Positions 43,912 to 54,641 are shown, counted from the stretch's first letter. The stretch is DNA of 64,000 nt from Globomyces pollinis-pini (GCA_025399215.1 MU621097.1:62001-126000); one strand, 5' to 3'. Notes: generated by a model not told the origin, from the sequence alone. Numbers and translations: made by a program.

Positions 43912-46903
43912 ATGCTCTTAATACTGGCTGCTTTGCTCGCTCCTAGTCTCGCTAATCCTGTTAACATTGTTGGCTTGGAGAAGAGAGATCCAGTCGTAGA
44001 AAAACATATCAAATATCACTACAATAATGTCGACTTGGCTTTACCTGTTGCTCCAGCATCTAAATCCCGATCGGGTGCCATCTCAAAGGCTATTGATAAC
44101 CCAACTCAAGACGATATTGGTTACGCTTTCGATCCCTTATTTTGGTCATCTTTGATTAAATGGAAAGATTGCCCAGGTGTTACAGACGATGACAAGAAGC
44201 TTAGAAAGTGTCAGGTATTGATGCTTGATGTTAATTTTTTTAGTTCCCAAGCACTCCCCAAGAAGGACGAATTACTTGGACTTGTCCTGCTGGATCATTC
44301 TGTGTGGGACAAAAGCAAAAAGTGGAATGTACTCCTGGATTCTACTGGTATCGTATATCATTACTAATGATAGTCCCGAGAATTCTATCCAAATGATTTA
44401 TTGCCCACAGGGCTATTTCTGTAACACTACATCTACAATTCAAATCTGTCCACCCGGTCGATTTTGTCCCACTGGAACTGTCCAACCTAAAAGTTGCGGA
44501 TATGTTCTTGGTACTATGGTTTTTTTTCTAACCTCAACAGCTTATTGTCCAGAGGGTTCTTTTGAAGCACCAAAATTCGTTGTCTTATTGGTATTTGTAG
44601 TTGTTGCGATTATTGTCTATGTGCTCTTTTCTTTCAAACAAAAGGCTGACGTTCTCCGAGAGAAAAAAAGGAAGGAAGAACTATTATTGGCCGGAAGAGC
44701 TGCTAAATACAATGATAAGCCCGAAATTGAAAAACTTAAAACAACTTTTGACATTGAATTTAACGACCTTGGCTTACGCTTACCAAACGGTATTGAAATC
44801 ATGAAAGGTGTGTCAGGAAAGCTTGGGGCAGGTAGAACTTGTGCGATTATGGTATAGTCTAATCGTAAAACAAATAATTCTAGGGTCCTTCTGGAGCTGG
44901 GAAAACTACTTTTGTTACTTTATTATCCAACAAAGTGAAAAGAACATCAGGTACAGTCATGTTGAATGGAAAACCTGATGAATTATCAAATTATGGGAAA
45001 TTGGTTGGTTATGTTCCACAAGAAGATATCATGATTAGAGAGTTGACAGTTCGTGATATTTTGATGCACTCTGCTAGAATGAGGCTACCTAGAGAAATGG
45101 CTTATCCACAAGTGAAAGCAAAAGTCAATGAAATTATTACTTTTCTGGGTATGTCTCATATTGCCAATTCGATTATCGGTAATGAAGAAGAAAGAGGTAT
45201 ATTACTTGGTTTCTAAATAATAGGTATATCTGGCGGCCAAAGAAAGAGAGTCAATATTGGAATGGAACTTGTTGCTGAACCATCTATTCTCTTTTTGGAT
45301 GAACCTACTTCTGGTTTAGATTCATCCACCGCATTTGAAGTTTGTTCCAACCTTAAACAAATTGCTCGATCCCAAGGACTCACCGTTGCAGCAGTCATAC
45401 ACAGTCCTTCACCGGCTACGTTTAGGCAATTTGATGACTTTTTATTGCTTGGAAAGGGAGGTCAAGTTGTTTACATTGGCCCTGTATCTGAATGTGAAGC
45501 ATACTTTGAAAAAATTGGATTTACACTTCCGAAAGGGGAATCACCAAGTGACTTCTATATGGATGTAGCTTCTGGATTTGTTTCGTCAGAATATGATCCA
45601 ACTTTCAAGGCCACTGATCTCTTTGACTACTGGAACAAACGAGACCAAAACTTATTTGCTGGGCAGAAACGATTATCACCAGAAGCTGCTCGTGCGGCCA
45701 AGAAGGCGGAAATGGCAGCTCTAGCACCAGCCGCAACTCAAGAAGATGTTAAGGAACGAAAAGCATATGATTATTACAAATTTACTGATTACATCGCTGC
45801 TGGGGTCGCTGGCACATTTTCTGACGTCTTTAGTTATTTGAAGGACATATTGACTGAATTTGCTGAATTTTGTGTGTCTGTTATTTACCTATTTTTACAA
45901 AAGGATGACCCAGTGAGAAACAAAGTGTCACCTATTATGCAGACTTGGTTTCTGATGAAGCGTGCATACCATCAAACTTACCGTAACCCACAGACTGTGC
46001 TTGTGGATTTGGCGATGAATTTCAGTGCTGGTATCTTTATTTCTATTGCAGTGCAAAAGTTCAACTATCTTGGACGACAACCTTGGCAGCAGTGTAACTG
46101 GGCACCTATAAACATCCAATGGCGTTGTTTTTCTGCTGTTGACCAAATCCGTGAAGCTGGTATGTTTGCTAGTTTGGGAGTGATGTTTGCGGGCTTATCT
46201 GTGTCTGGTAACACATTTGGTCGTGAAAAGGTTGTCTATTGGAGAGACACTGCTTCTGGAATGGTATCAATTTTATTTTTAATAGTTAGTCTGCGGTGCC
46301 TTATTTCTTGGCAAAAGTTGTTGTGGATCTTCCCCGAATGATTATTGGAGCTATGTTATACAGTTCAGCTCTTACCATATTCTTCCCTTACGCACAAAAA
46401 TTTACCACAATCTATGGAGTTGTCCAAGGGTTGTATTTTTATGCGTTTGCAATGGGATATGCCCTATCTATTGCCGTTAACTATGCTAAATTGGCCATTT
46501 ATGGGACTGGTATGTCTCTATTGTGGGCACTGGTACTTAGTGGTGTCATGTAAATTTATATCTTTAACATTAGGCCACCTCTTGAAGATGTATATGGTAA
46601 ACAAGAACAGAACGGAACTCGTGTTCCCGGTACAGGTTATCCAGAGGCTGTGTCTTGGCTATGGAACGTTTCTGCACCTAGATATGCGATTGAAGCGTTT
46701 TGGGTTAGAGAAATCCAAGCACTTCCTTTTGATGAGAAAAATCGCAAGGCAGATCATCAATATGATTTTAACGTAAGATTGCATATTATTAAACAATTTA
46801 GAATTTCTATCCAAACATTTACATGATTACATATATCACTATTGGTTGGTTTTTTATAGCATTCATTTCTTTGAAGCTCTTCAATCGATCAAAGCAAAAA
46901 TAA
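43912..46903 (+). CDS. ABCG half-transporter with cysteine-rich N-terminal ectodomain
   Basis: Domain order is signal peptide (MLLILAALLAPSLA), a luminal cysteine-rich region (CPAGSFCVGQKQKVECTPGF, YCPQGYFCNTT, CPPGRFCPTG), a first TM (FVVLLVFVVVAIIVYVLF), one ABC domain and the ABCG membrane domain. The ABC domain has Walker A GPSGAGKTT, VGYVPQEDIMIRELTVRD, the signature ISGGQRKRVNIGMELV and Walker B ILFLDEPTSGLDSST. The C-terminal exons end FISLKLFNRSKQK. The layout matches yeast Adp1 and plant ABCG24/28. Seven introns are placed, of about 27-36 nt. The substrate is unknown; sterol or lipid export is typical for ABCG. Confidence 0.92.
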
Positions 46904-46963
46904 ATTGAATTTCTTTTTAAATTAATCAATCTGTTTATATTTAGAATAAGTTTATATCTACTA

Positions 46964-49347
46964 TTAATCTGTTTGAGGATCAGATATCCCCAAACTGGAT
47001 ATTGTTTGAGAAAATTCTGTTTCTTCATCGATCAACTGTTCAGTTAAAGATTGATCAATATCAAAAGACAATACTTGACCATTCTTCATACCCAAGACCA
47101 AAGCCGCTTGGGTTGAAGTACCTTCACGATATGGCAACACAAAAGATGTACACCAATTATTTTCATTCGTAACATCGAATAAATGACAATAATCAATAAA
47201 TGTATCCATCAAATCATAAATATAAATCAATCCATTCTCCACCAAAACATAAAAAACAGATGGGCGATGTGGAGACCATTGAATCTGGACTATTCTACCA
47301 TCCAAATTCCAATTCATCAATTGCAAATCCGTTGTATTCGTAAACAAATCAATCAAACCATTGTCATATCCAACCAAAAATAAAGAATCATTAAAGAAAC
47401 TGCATGATAAACATGTAACAGATAACGAATTGGGTAAATCAGTATACCCATTTAGAAACTTTTTCGGTGAACAATGATCCTTGAATTTTGAATAATGATA
47501 CATGATTCCATTGTCACTAGCCAAGATATACTTTCCAGTTTTAAAGAACAATGATTCATAAATGAAATTGTCTTTGATGAAATCGGATCTATTAGTTAGT
47601 TGAGTTGTTATTAGTGTTTACTTGTTTGGTGGTTCAATCATCCATCCATCTCCAGCAATCAAATTGATATGACTTTGTAACAGTTTGGGTTCACTTGATT
47701 CTTTTGATTGTAACAATACAATCTAAAAATTTAATTTTACTGATCATTTTACCCATGTTTGATGGTATCCAGATTGATCAATTGATAATATTTGAAATGA
47801 ATTTCGTTCATGGGTTTTTGTTTTTAAATGGTTGTTGGAATGATGCAAGGTGACGATGGCACTGGTATGAGGGTTACTTAAATCTCCATCATTGATATAA
47901 CTTGGCCATCTCATTTGGTACTCTTCAATTGGTTCTAATCCATTTTTCATATGTAGTGTTTCCGATTCTCGTAAGTCCCATAGTTGAATACTACCATCTT
48001 TCGTACCTGCCATGATTATGTTTGGTTGATCTGGTGAAATGTAAGTACAGGTAATCTTTGGATAGCATATCAGTACTCTAAATATAAATAAATTTCTTTT
48101 TCACTAACCTAAATGGTTGAAGGTCATTCAATTTGTAAACGATAAGGATGGATTTAACGCCCAGAAGAGACCTTTCTTTGATACAATTCCATGTGATTAA
48201 TATATATTTAGCATTATCATCATAATAATCAATCTTATAAACTGGATATTCTATTTTGGGAAAGTTAACTACATAAATTACCTGCCAAGAACGAAAACGT
48301 TTTAAATGATCTGGAATTTGTGAACAACTCCCCATGGCTATTAACTTCATCATATACATAATCAGGAGAGGTTGACTCATCTAATAGACTCTCTATTAAT
48401 CGTGAAGACCGTTCCAAAAATGGTCCCAATCGTGGTCCATGAGATGCTGTCTCCTCTATTTGTGTAATCGTCGTAGTTTTTGAAGATTTTTGTCTTTCTG
48501 TTTTACCCTTTGTCATCCAAGGTAAGCTTGGTGGTTCAATTCCATAATCAATTAACTGATGTGGTGGGTTCTGTGTCCATCGATCATTTACATACCAGTC
48601 ATCAGTTTGAATGTCTACCTCAGACTGGTCTTCATTAGTTTGTGTAATACTATGTGTCTATTTGTAAATTAGGAAATGAAAATTACCGAATGATGTGATC
48701 CATAGTTTCTAACATACAATTCGTACTCATTCATAGGTGTCAATTCAAAAATATCATATATAGCAAAATCTAGCTGAATCAAATGACTTAAATCCTAGAA
48801 TGTTAATAAGCGCGTAATATTAACCTTTGTTCGTTTAGATTGCCTGTCAGCAAATTCTTGCTTAAGTTTCCTTTGCTTTGCAGAATGGTGCGATTCAGTT
48901 ATATCCAATACTTTCTGACTAGGTAGAGTGCTTATTGATGGGTCTTTAAAATTATATAGATTTAAACTACCACCTGGGAGTCAACGATTGTATATTTACT
49001 TATTGGATTTGATTTCTTCTTGGAATCCTCTAATATTAGAGCCTTTTCATTTTCCATAGAAATTGCTTTATGAATCTAATAGCCATTAATAATCGACACC
49101 ATACAGCGGCATATTGATGATCTTTTTTATTATCTTCAGCATCTGAAAATTCTTCAAAGTCATCATTATAGTCCTACGTTTAATGTTGGTTTTTTCGATA
49201 CTTCAAACTCATCATCATAGTAATCGTGAACTTCTGAAGATTTCTTAATGTTATCCAACTGGGGCTTGGATAAACTAGCATTTGGTTTATAGGGATTGTG
49301 CTGTTAATTAAATTGATTGTATTTACATCATGCGTTTTTGACATCAT
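46964..49347 (-). CDS. Dynein-2 intermediate chain WDR60 (DYNC2I1)
   Basis: A subunit of the retrograde intraflagellar transport motor. The acidic N-terminus reads YYDDEFEDYNDDFEEFSDAE. The family's middle motif follows: FELTPMNEYELYVRNYG, then TNEDQSEVDIQTDDW and a basic/Thr-rich stretch ending SRLIESLLDE. The C-terminal half is a WD40 propeller (MAGTKDGSIQLWDLRESE, FFNDSLFLVGYDNGLIDLF, IVQIQWSPHRPSVFYVLVEN, ALVLGMKNGQVLSFDI). About twelve short introns are needed, so internal boundaries are approximate. The protein of about 700 residues is shorter than the vertebrate one. It supports a motile flagellum. Confidence 0.85.
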
Positions 49348-49436
49348 TGTTGTTTATGTAGGTAAGCCTTCAACGCGACTTTTGTTAGAAGTTTATCAAT
49401 AAGTTTATAACAATATAAGATAACAACACAGCTTTA

Positions 49437-50300
49437 TTATGAAAGACTCAGTTTGACAACCACTCCTAAATGATCAGAGGGGTACAAGTGTTTAAACTCG
49501 TTGGCTAAAATCTTTTCGTCTCCAATAAATTCAATAGACTGGGGTTGCAATTTACCATTAATCAATATTCGATCAAGTCATTTCATAACACCATCGTTGT
49601 TTTCCAGATTGAACTTTCCAAAAGTAAAACCACCTGCAGCTGCTTGTCCAATTTTATGACCGCTAACCCATGTGTCTTCCCAACCAAGGTTACCAAGAAA
49701 CAAACTTTCCTCGGTATCATCAGTTTGGACATTAAAATCTCCACACAAAACCTTCAAATCGAAGTTTTTCAGAAATGTTGTTGCTATTTCCCATTGTTCC
49801 TTTCTTTTATCTTTATCTGTAAAACCAGATTCAAAATGACTTGTTGCAAGTGCAAATCTTTTTCCATTGATATCTATCTCAACGAACAAACACTCTCTAC
49901 CCATTCGTGTATTTTGATATTCTAATGTCCCCATCTGTTTAACATTGAGATCCCTTTTAACCAATAATACAACTCCATACCAAGTATTCCACAATTTTGA
50001 TGTTGTATGCGATAATACAAAGTGCTCTTTGATATCCTTGTCATTCATCAAAAGTTCGAGAAAGTTATGGGTACATTCTTGGATTGCAACAATATCAGGT
50101 GAATGGGATTTGATGAGTTCTAAAACAAAAGGGAATCTTACAAAACCAGAGCCGTGAAAGTAAACATTGTAGGTAATAATAGTCAACTGAGACCAAGTTT
50201 TTGTATTGATTAGATTGGTATCGAATGGCTTCCAACTTGAAAAAGCATTAGTGAATCTTCCAAATGGTCCGTCGAATATGTATGGAATTAATGTTTTCAT
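49437..50300 (-). CDS. TDP2-like phosphodiesterase with in-frame UGA
   Basis: An endonuclease/exonuclease/phosphatase-fold enzyme resembling tyrosyl-DNA phosphodiesterase 2. Motifs are LTIITYNVYFHG, PDIVAIQECTHNFLELL, WYGVVLLVKRDL, TRMGRECLFVEIDI, FALATSHFESGF and VLCGDFNVQTDDTEES. The frame then meets a TGA at 49578-49580 after NDGVMK. It continues without a shift as LDRILINGKLQ and the catalytic-type HLYPSDHLGVVVKL, stopping at 49437. The TGA falls where an arginine precedes the DRI motif in relatives. Without readthrough the product lacks the SDH histidine. UGA is a normal stop elsewhere in this window. Confidence 0.8.
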
Positions 50301-50479
50301 CAACTTTTTTAGTCCGCCGGCAGAGTTATCTCCAAAGTGACTACCATATGATCATGTATGTATTGCTGTGGTTTGAATGGATATGACTCTATCGAATATT
50401 TAGCTTTAAATAGATGTGATGAATTTAATCACATCTTAGAATCATCATCCAAATTGTTCAACTTTTTTTTACCAATTCA

Positions 50480-50929
50480 ATGTCAAGTGAAAAGTTTGTA
50501 GTGACTGAAATCAATGATCGAGTAGATATGATTCATGCGTTTCTTATCCGAATTAAAGTGTTTGTGGAAGAACAGAAAGTGCCAGGCACTGAAGAATTAG
50601 ACCTGGAAGATTTAACTGCTCATCATTTCCTTTTGACTGATAAAGAAAAGCAGATACCTTGTGGTACAATTCGATTGACTGAGGATGCTGATGGACAGGG
50701 CATTTTGGGCCGATTGTGTATTCTAAAGGAATACAGATCTTTAGGTTTAGGAAAGTTACTAGTCAACGCTGTTGAACGCAAAGCTAATGAATTGCAGTAC
50801 AAGAAAATTCGTCTTCATGGACAGTTATATGCAGAAAAGTTCTACACTAAATGTGGGTACCTGAAAGAAGATTTACCACATTTTATGGAGTGTGGAATTG
50901 AACATATTCACATGGTGAAATTCTTATAA
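50480..50929 (+). CDS. GNAT-family N-acetyltransferase
   Basis: An intronless 149-residue protein. The GNAT fold is visible as VFVEEQKVPGTEELDLEDL, AHHFLLTDKEKQIPCGTIRL, the acetyl-CoA loop LCILKEYRSLGLGKLLVNAV and the final strand with FYTKCGYLKEDLPHF. It resembles small bacterial/fungal acetyltransferases of the ElaA/YjaB type. The substrate is unknown. It is divergent from the TDP2-like gene with 179 bp between starts. Confidence 0.88.
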   Translation: MSSEKFVVTEINDRVDMIHAFLIRIKVFVEEQKVPGTEELDLEDLTAHHFLLTDKEKQIPCGTIRLTEDADGQGILGRLCILKEYRSLGLGKLLVNAVERKANELQYKKIRLHGQLYAEKFYTKCGYLKEDLPHFMECGIEHIHMVKFL

Positions 50930-51087
50930 TTAATAAAATAATTTCTATTTACGTGACTTTCATATCAATTCTCAAATAGTTTTTGGAACCTGTTGAATCA
51001 CGTAAGGTATTGAACAAAAAAAAAAAACGGTTAAGAGTTATTTACATGGTTTATTACAATTTCGCAGAACTGGAACTTGGTTTAATT

Positions 51088-51327
51088 TCATTCTGATTCT
51101 ACTCCTTTGATAATGTCCTTGACATTATCGATCATTCGTTCAAATCGCCGTTGAATGATTCGAGAGTAAGTCCATTTGGTTTGGATTTCGTCCTTACATC
51201 GCAAATCAATAGTCACCGCGAATTCAAACATTTGTATTTCATTGTTACTAACTGTGTTTGTAACTGGAGAGTATACATTCATTTCGTGGACGCGTGAATT
51301 AGCTTGGTAGTTGTGAGTGATTGACAT
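51088..51327 (-). CDS. Small hypothetical protein, 79 residues
   Basis: A single open exon from ATG 51327 reads MSITHNYQANSRVHEM, then a beta-rich central part (IQMFEFAVTIDLRCKDEI) and a helical basic end (RIIQRRFERMIDNVKDIIKG). No signal peptide or known domain. A TATA-like TTTATATAAA at 51368-51377 lies about 40-50 bp upstream on the same strand, supporting a real gene. Function unknown. Confidence 0.6.
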   Translation of the reverse strand: MSITHNYQANSRVHEMNVYSPVTNTVSNNEIQMFEFAVTIDLRCKDEIQTKWTYSRIIQRRFERMIDNVKDIIKGVESE

Positions 51328-51367
51328 TTTAGCCTATGCACATTGGTTTTAGAGAGTGTGATTGATG

Positions 51368-51377
51368 TGGGGTGTTT
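51368..51377 (-). promoter_or_regulatory. TATA box for small hypothetical gene
   Basis: TTTATATAAA reads the same on both strands and sits about 41 bp before the ATG at 51327. Similar spacing is seen for the two microprotein genes downstream. Confidence 0.5.
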
Positions 51378-52061
51378 ATATAAAGGATTGGTTTCGATGA
51401 GTCACTGAAACAGATGAGTCAGCCTTCCATCAGCCTCAACCACTGATTAACTATTTGTCTGAACGTGATTCAGCATCATTTTCAATAGCTAACACCCAAT
51501 AGATTGTAGATTGGGTTACAGATGTAACAATATACAGTTCTTTGACTAAATCTGCAATCCATTCTGACACGGTTTAGAAGTAATGGGCTAAAAATAGAAT
51601 GGAGTATGCTTTGTGATTTGAACAATAACAAGGTATCGTATAGGCCTATGATTGAAGGAAAGATACAATGGTTTCAGGAGGCAAGGGTGGTGTGGAAAGG
51701 GTGGTGTTGATATAACAATTACGCCTTAAAAGACTTACTTACTGAATCGCGTTTTAGTATGAAACATATTTTGTATTTAGGGTGACTGTAACAAATATGA
51801 TACTTCTCATGGTATTGAAAAAGCTGCTTAACACAATATGAACGATCGTTCTTCGACTCACAATATCTGAAGCAATTACCATCAGATTAAAGAACCTCAG
51901 GTGATAGAAACATTTAAAGAGAGGGGATAAGAATCACATGATCTGGCCCCTCCTTCCCTTGGCTCAACAATTGGTTGATCAATCCTACAACGCTGTGTGG
52001 ACATGAGGCATAATGGTCATGTGATGGAGGCAAAAAGCATCACGTTCTAGATCTGGACAAG
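51378..52061. other. Intergenic interval
   Basis: No exon was recognised. The last 120 bp share blocks with the sequence upstream of 54186 (GCTGTGT(G/A)GA and TCATGTGAT), part of the microprotein duplication. Confidence 0.45.
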
Positions 52062-52068
52062 TATAAAA
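52062..52068 (+). promoter_or_regulatory. TATA box of microprotein gene A
   Basis: TATAAAA followed by AGACAGATAA and ATCAAATCAA before the ATG, 42 bp from the start codon. The same element order precedes gene B. Confidence 0.7.
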
Positions 52069-52103
52069 AGACAGATAAACGATCACGGTTACTATCAAAT
52101 CAA

Positions 52104-52292
52104 ATGGCCAAATCATTCCCTCCAAGCTACTACGCAAACTTCATCAACAAGAACGCCAGTTTCATTCCTAAAGACAATTCTGACGTGAACATGACTTTGG
52201 AATCTTTCCCTACCGGACAATCTGCTAAATCAACAAGCTCTATGAAATCCATCAAGAAACGATTGTCCAATATATTCTCAATGAACCGTTGA
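52104..52292 (+). CDS. 62-residue microprotein, copy A
   Basis: A single-exon gene starting MAKSFPPSYYANFINKNA. The rest is hydrophilic: IPKDNSDVNMTLESFP, TGQSAKSTSSMKSIKK and the end LSNIFSMNR. Its paralogue at 54186 is identical over the first 18 residues and shares the promoter. The 5' part uses mostly C- or G-ending codons (AGC TAC TAC GCA AAC), unlike the A/T-ending neighbours, suggesting high expression. No signal peptide, TM segment or known domain. Function unknown. The basic, Ser-rich C-terminus could form an amphipathic helix. Confidence 0.75.
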   Translation: MAKSFPPSYYANFINKNASFIPKDNSDVNMTLESFPTGQSAKSTSSMKSIKKRLSNIFSMNR

Positions 52293-52338
52293 ACCGTTCT
52301 TACTGTCTAATAGCTCTGCAAATTTCCTACAATACATT

Positions 52339-52635
52339 CATACTAATAAACGTTTTAACAATTAAACAAATTCATTTCCATATAATTATAACTTGATTTT
52401 TCATAAGTATAGAAGGGGTTAACCTTCTACGTATTAGATTAAAATCTAACACGTCTAACCAATTTGAACGACTAGTACTATTATTGAATGTCAGGTAATT
52501 TAAAAGCTACGAATTCAATTCAATTCCGTGCAATCCTACAAAACACGTATATGGTGCTGACTCTCGCGTCTACAAGAACAAAATAGTCTTTGGCAAAAGT
52601 AGGAAACGCTACACTCAAGGGTTCTCATATCTAAA
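52339..52635 (+). repeat. Downstream duplicated segment, copy 1
   Basis: It starts 46 bp after the stop of microprotein gene A with CATACTAATAAACG. Its first 86 bp closely match 53379-53462, and later blocks (ACTATTATTGAAT, AAATAG(T/C)CTTT, GAAACGCTACACT(C/T)AAGG) match to about 53650. Non-coding. Confidence 0.7.
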
Positions 52636-52781
52636 AAGTCATCAACTTTGAATGCAGCACGAGGATGTATAAGGAGTTAAATTGCAAACTCTTTGTGTAA
52701 GTTCAGCAATGGCAATTCTTCAAGAATTGGACTGCTGTCCCGCCTACTATGGTATCACATGAAAGTTGATTTATTTTCCAA

Positions 52782-53246
52782 CTACTCCTCTGGTGTTGTA
52801 TCGGTATGTGACTTTGATCCATCCATTTTCAGAATTTTGATGTAATTTGAAACGATTTCCAAATCCTCCTTCAAGAAAGGGCCATCAGCAATAGTCCACA
52901 GCAGTACAAGTATTTCGGAAGAATCATCAAATGCCATTACGTAGCGGACGACTTCTGCAAATTGTGGTGTGGACAATATGTCGATACGTCTTTTCGTATT
53001 TGCACTTGTATTCGCGAAACTAGATTGTTGGTCTGATTCATTAGTTGTTGGGAATTTTCCAAGTGGAGCATCAAATTTGAAACTCTGGAGCTGTTGTGGG
53101 GGTTTCGCTTTAAGAAAGGTCCTAGAAAAAGTTGGGGACACCACATCAACTTGCCGAATGGAAGCTAAATCGGATTTGACCCAGGTAAGATGGCGAAGGC
53201 AATCATTGACGGTAGCAATGGACTTGTTTACGACTTTAACGTCCAT
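52782..53246 (-). CDS. Hypothetical protein, 154 residues
   Basis: A single exon from ATG 53246. It starts MDVKVVNKSIATVNDCLRHL, has a middle part rich in Phe/Lys/Pro (SRTFLKAKPPQQLQSF) and a helical C-terminal half (FAEVVRYVMAFDD, ILVLLWTIADGPFLKEDLEI). No domain is recognised. It lies between the two copies of the duplicated downstream segment and on the opposite strand to the microproteins. Likely lineage-specific. Confidence 0.6.
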   Translation of the reverse strand: MDVKVVNKSIATVNDCLRHLTWVKSDLASIRQVDVVSPTFSRTFLKAKPPQQLQSFKFDAPLGKFPTTNESDQQSSFANTSANTKRRIDILSTPQFAEVVRYVMAFDDSSEILVLLWTIADGPFLKEDLEIVSNYIKILKMDGSKSHTDTTPEE

Positions 53247-53352
53247 TTTATGAAAATACAAAAAAAATGTATCAATATTTACATTCTAATGAAAAGTTTG
53301 TGCTCCTCTACACTGGAGCGCTGTACAAAGAAAGTTCTATCTACATACGAAT

Positions 53353-53379
53353 TGGAAAATATGTACTTAAAGAAGGGTC
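53353..53379 (+). repeat. 27-bp direct repeat, copy 1 (rearrangement junction)
   Basis: TGGAAAATATGTAC followed by TTAAAGAAGGGTC is identical to 54022-54048. Here it abuts the downstream-type segment starting CATACTAATAAACG. At the second copy it precedes the promoter of gene B. Confidence 0.75.
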
Positions 53380-53650
53380 ATACTAATAAACGTTTTAACA
53401 ATTTAACAAATTCATTTGCATATAATTCTAATTTGAGTTCTCATAAGTATAGAAGGTTAACCTATTAGGTCTTATTAGTAGGTTTTCAAACAAGCAGTTA
53501 ATGGCAAATTTCACAATCTATATTAGTACCAGATTAACGGAAAATACTATTATTGAATAGCCGAGCACATTACACTAGAAGTGCAAAATAGCCTTTACCA
53601 AAAATTTGGCAAAAGAAAGAAACGCTACACTTAAGGTTTCTTTTTCTATA
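53379..53650 (+). repeat. Downstream duplicated segment, copy 2
   Basis: This copy is homologous to 52339-52635 but is not preceded by a microprotein gene. It directly joins the 27-bp repeat that elsewhere lies upstream of gene B. Confidence 0.7.
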
Positions 53651-54021
53651 CTTCCGTACTTATTGACGACCGTTTAGTTGAAGTGATATGTACTTGCACA
53701 AAAACGTATACCTAATAAACGAAATATGGAATTGGTACTGCATAAATCTAAATCCCCAAAATTGCAAAATGATATGGTTGTATAGGCCATTTCGCGTCCA
53801 TATGTTAAGTTAGACCGGATAATCATTTATGTGAGAAGCGAATAATCATAACTTCCAAACCACCCAGATAATCAGCTAATTGAAATCATTCTTGAATGGG
53901 TTTATTAACCTAAATGGCTTCAATAGCAACAACAGTTAATATTAATAGCTGGACATAGCCATGGATACTAGAAGCTGAACCTAACATCAACTAGGCTGAA
54001 GTACATATCAAATAGATGAAG
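53651..54021. other. Interval without a gene
   Basis: Nothing recognisable was found between the duplicated segment and the upstream flank of microprotein gene B. Confidence 0.4.
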
Positions 54022-54048
54022 TGGAAAATATGTACTTAAAGAAGGGTC
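54022..54048 (+). repeat. 27-bp direct repeat, copy 2
   Basis: Identical to 53353-53379. It lies about 140 bp upstream of the ATG of microprotein gene B. Confidence 0.75.
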
Positions 54049-54138
54049 TTGACCCCCCTTGGTCTAGGGTGGTCGAAAGCTGTGTAGATTTGAAGCAACA
54101 AAGTCATGTGATTACTGAAAAAAGCGGATATAGACCGG

Positions 54139-54145
54139 TATAAAA
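54139..54145 (+). promoter_or_regulatory. TATA box of microprotein gene B
   Basis: TATAAAA, then GAGACAGATAA and a duplicated ATCAA motif, 47 bp before the ATG. This matches the arrangement of gene A. Confidence 0.7.
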
Positions 54146-54185
54146 GAGACAGATAATCTTCACAGTTTGTATCAAATCAAATCAA

Positions 54186-54374
54186 ATGGCCAAATCATTC
54201 CCTCCAAGCTACTACGCAAACTTTATCAACAAGAATGCCACGCTCATTCCAAAAGAAAATGCAGACACAACAATGAATTTGGAATCATTCCCTACTGAAC
54301 AATCTGCGAAATCCACTAGTTCTACTAAATCTATCAAGAAAAGCATATCTAATATGTTTAGCCTAAATCGTTAA
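54186..54374 (+). CDS. 62-residue microprotein, copy B
   Basis: Paralogue of 52104-52292 with the same length. The N-terminal 18 residues are identical. The remainder differs at about 15 positions, mostly conservative: NATLIPKENADTTMNLESFP, TEQSAKSTSSTKSIKK and SNMFSLNR. DNA identity is almost complete over the first 39 bases, which suggests recent duplication, gene conversion or strong constraint. Single exon, TATA promoter. Function unknown. Confidence 0.75.
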   Translation: MAKSFPPSYYANFINKNATLIPKENADTTMNLESFPTEQSAKSTSSTKSIKKSISNMFSLNR

Positions 54375-54641
54375 GATATCGCGTCACCTTGTCTAAAACG
54401 ACAATATCGCACTTCTAATCACTGTTCAATAGTATCACCCAATTTCAAACTAATATATATTTTTTTTGGATTACTTTCTTGGTCAATTTAATTTGTATAT
54501 TTTTCATTTCGGATCGTTTTTCAGTAGTTGTAGTTCATGAAACGCAAAATGTTTTCTCATACTCAAAGCTATTGAACTAGATAGAAATCCATAAATAAGC
54601 ACTTTGGAAACTTTATAGTATGTGAACAAGGATATATTTTA

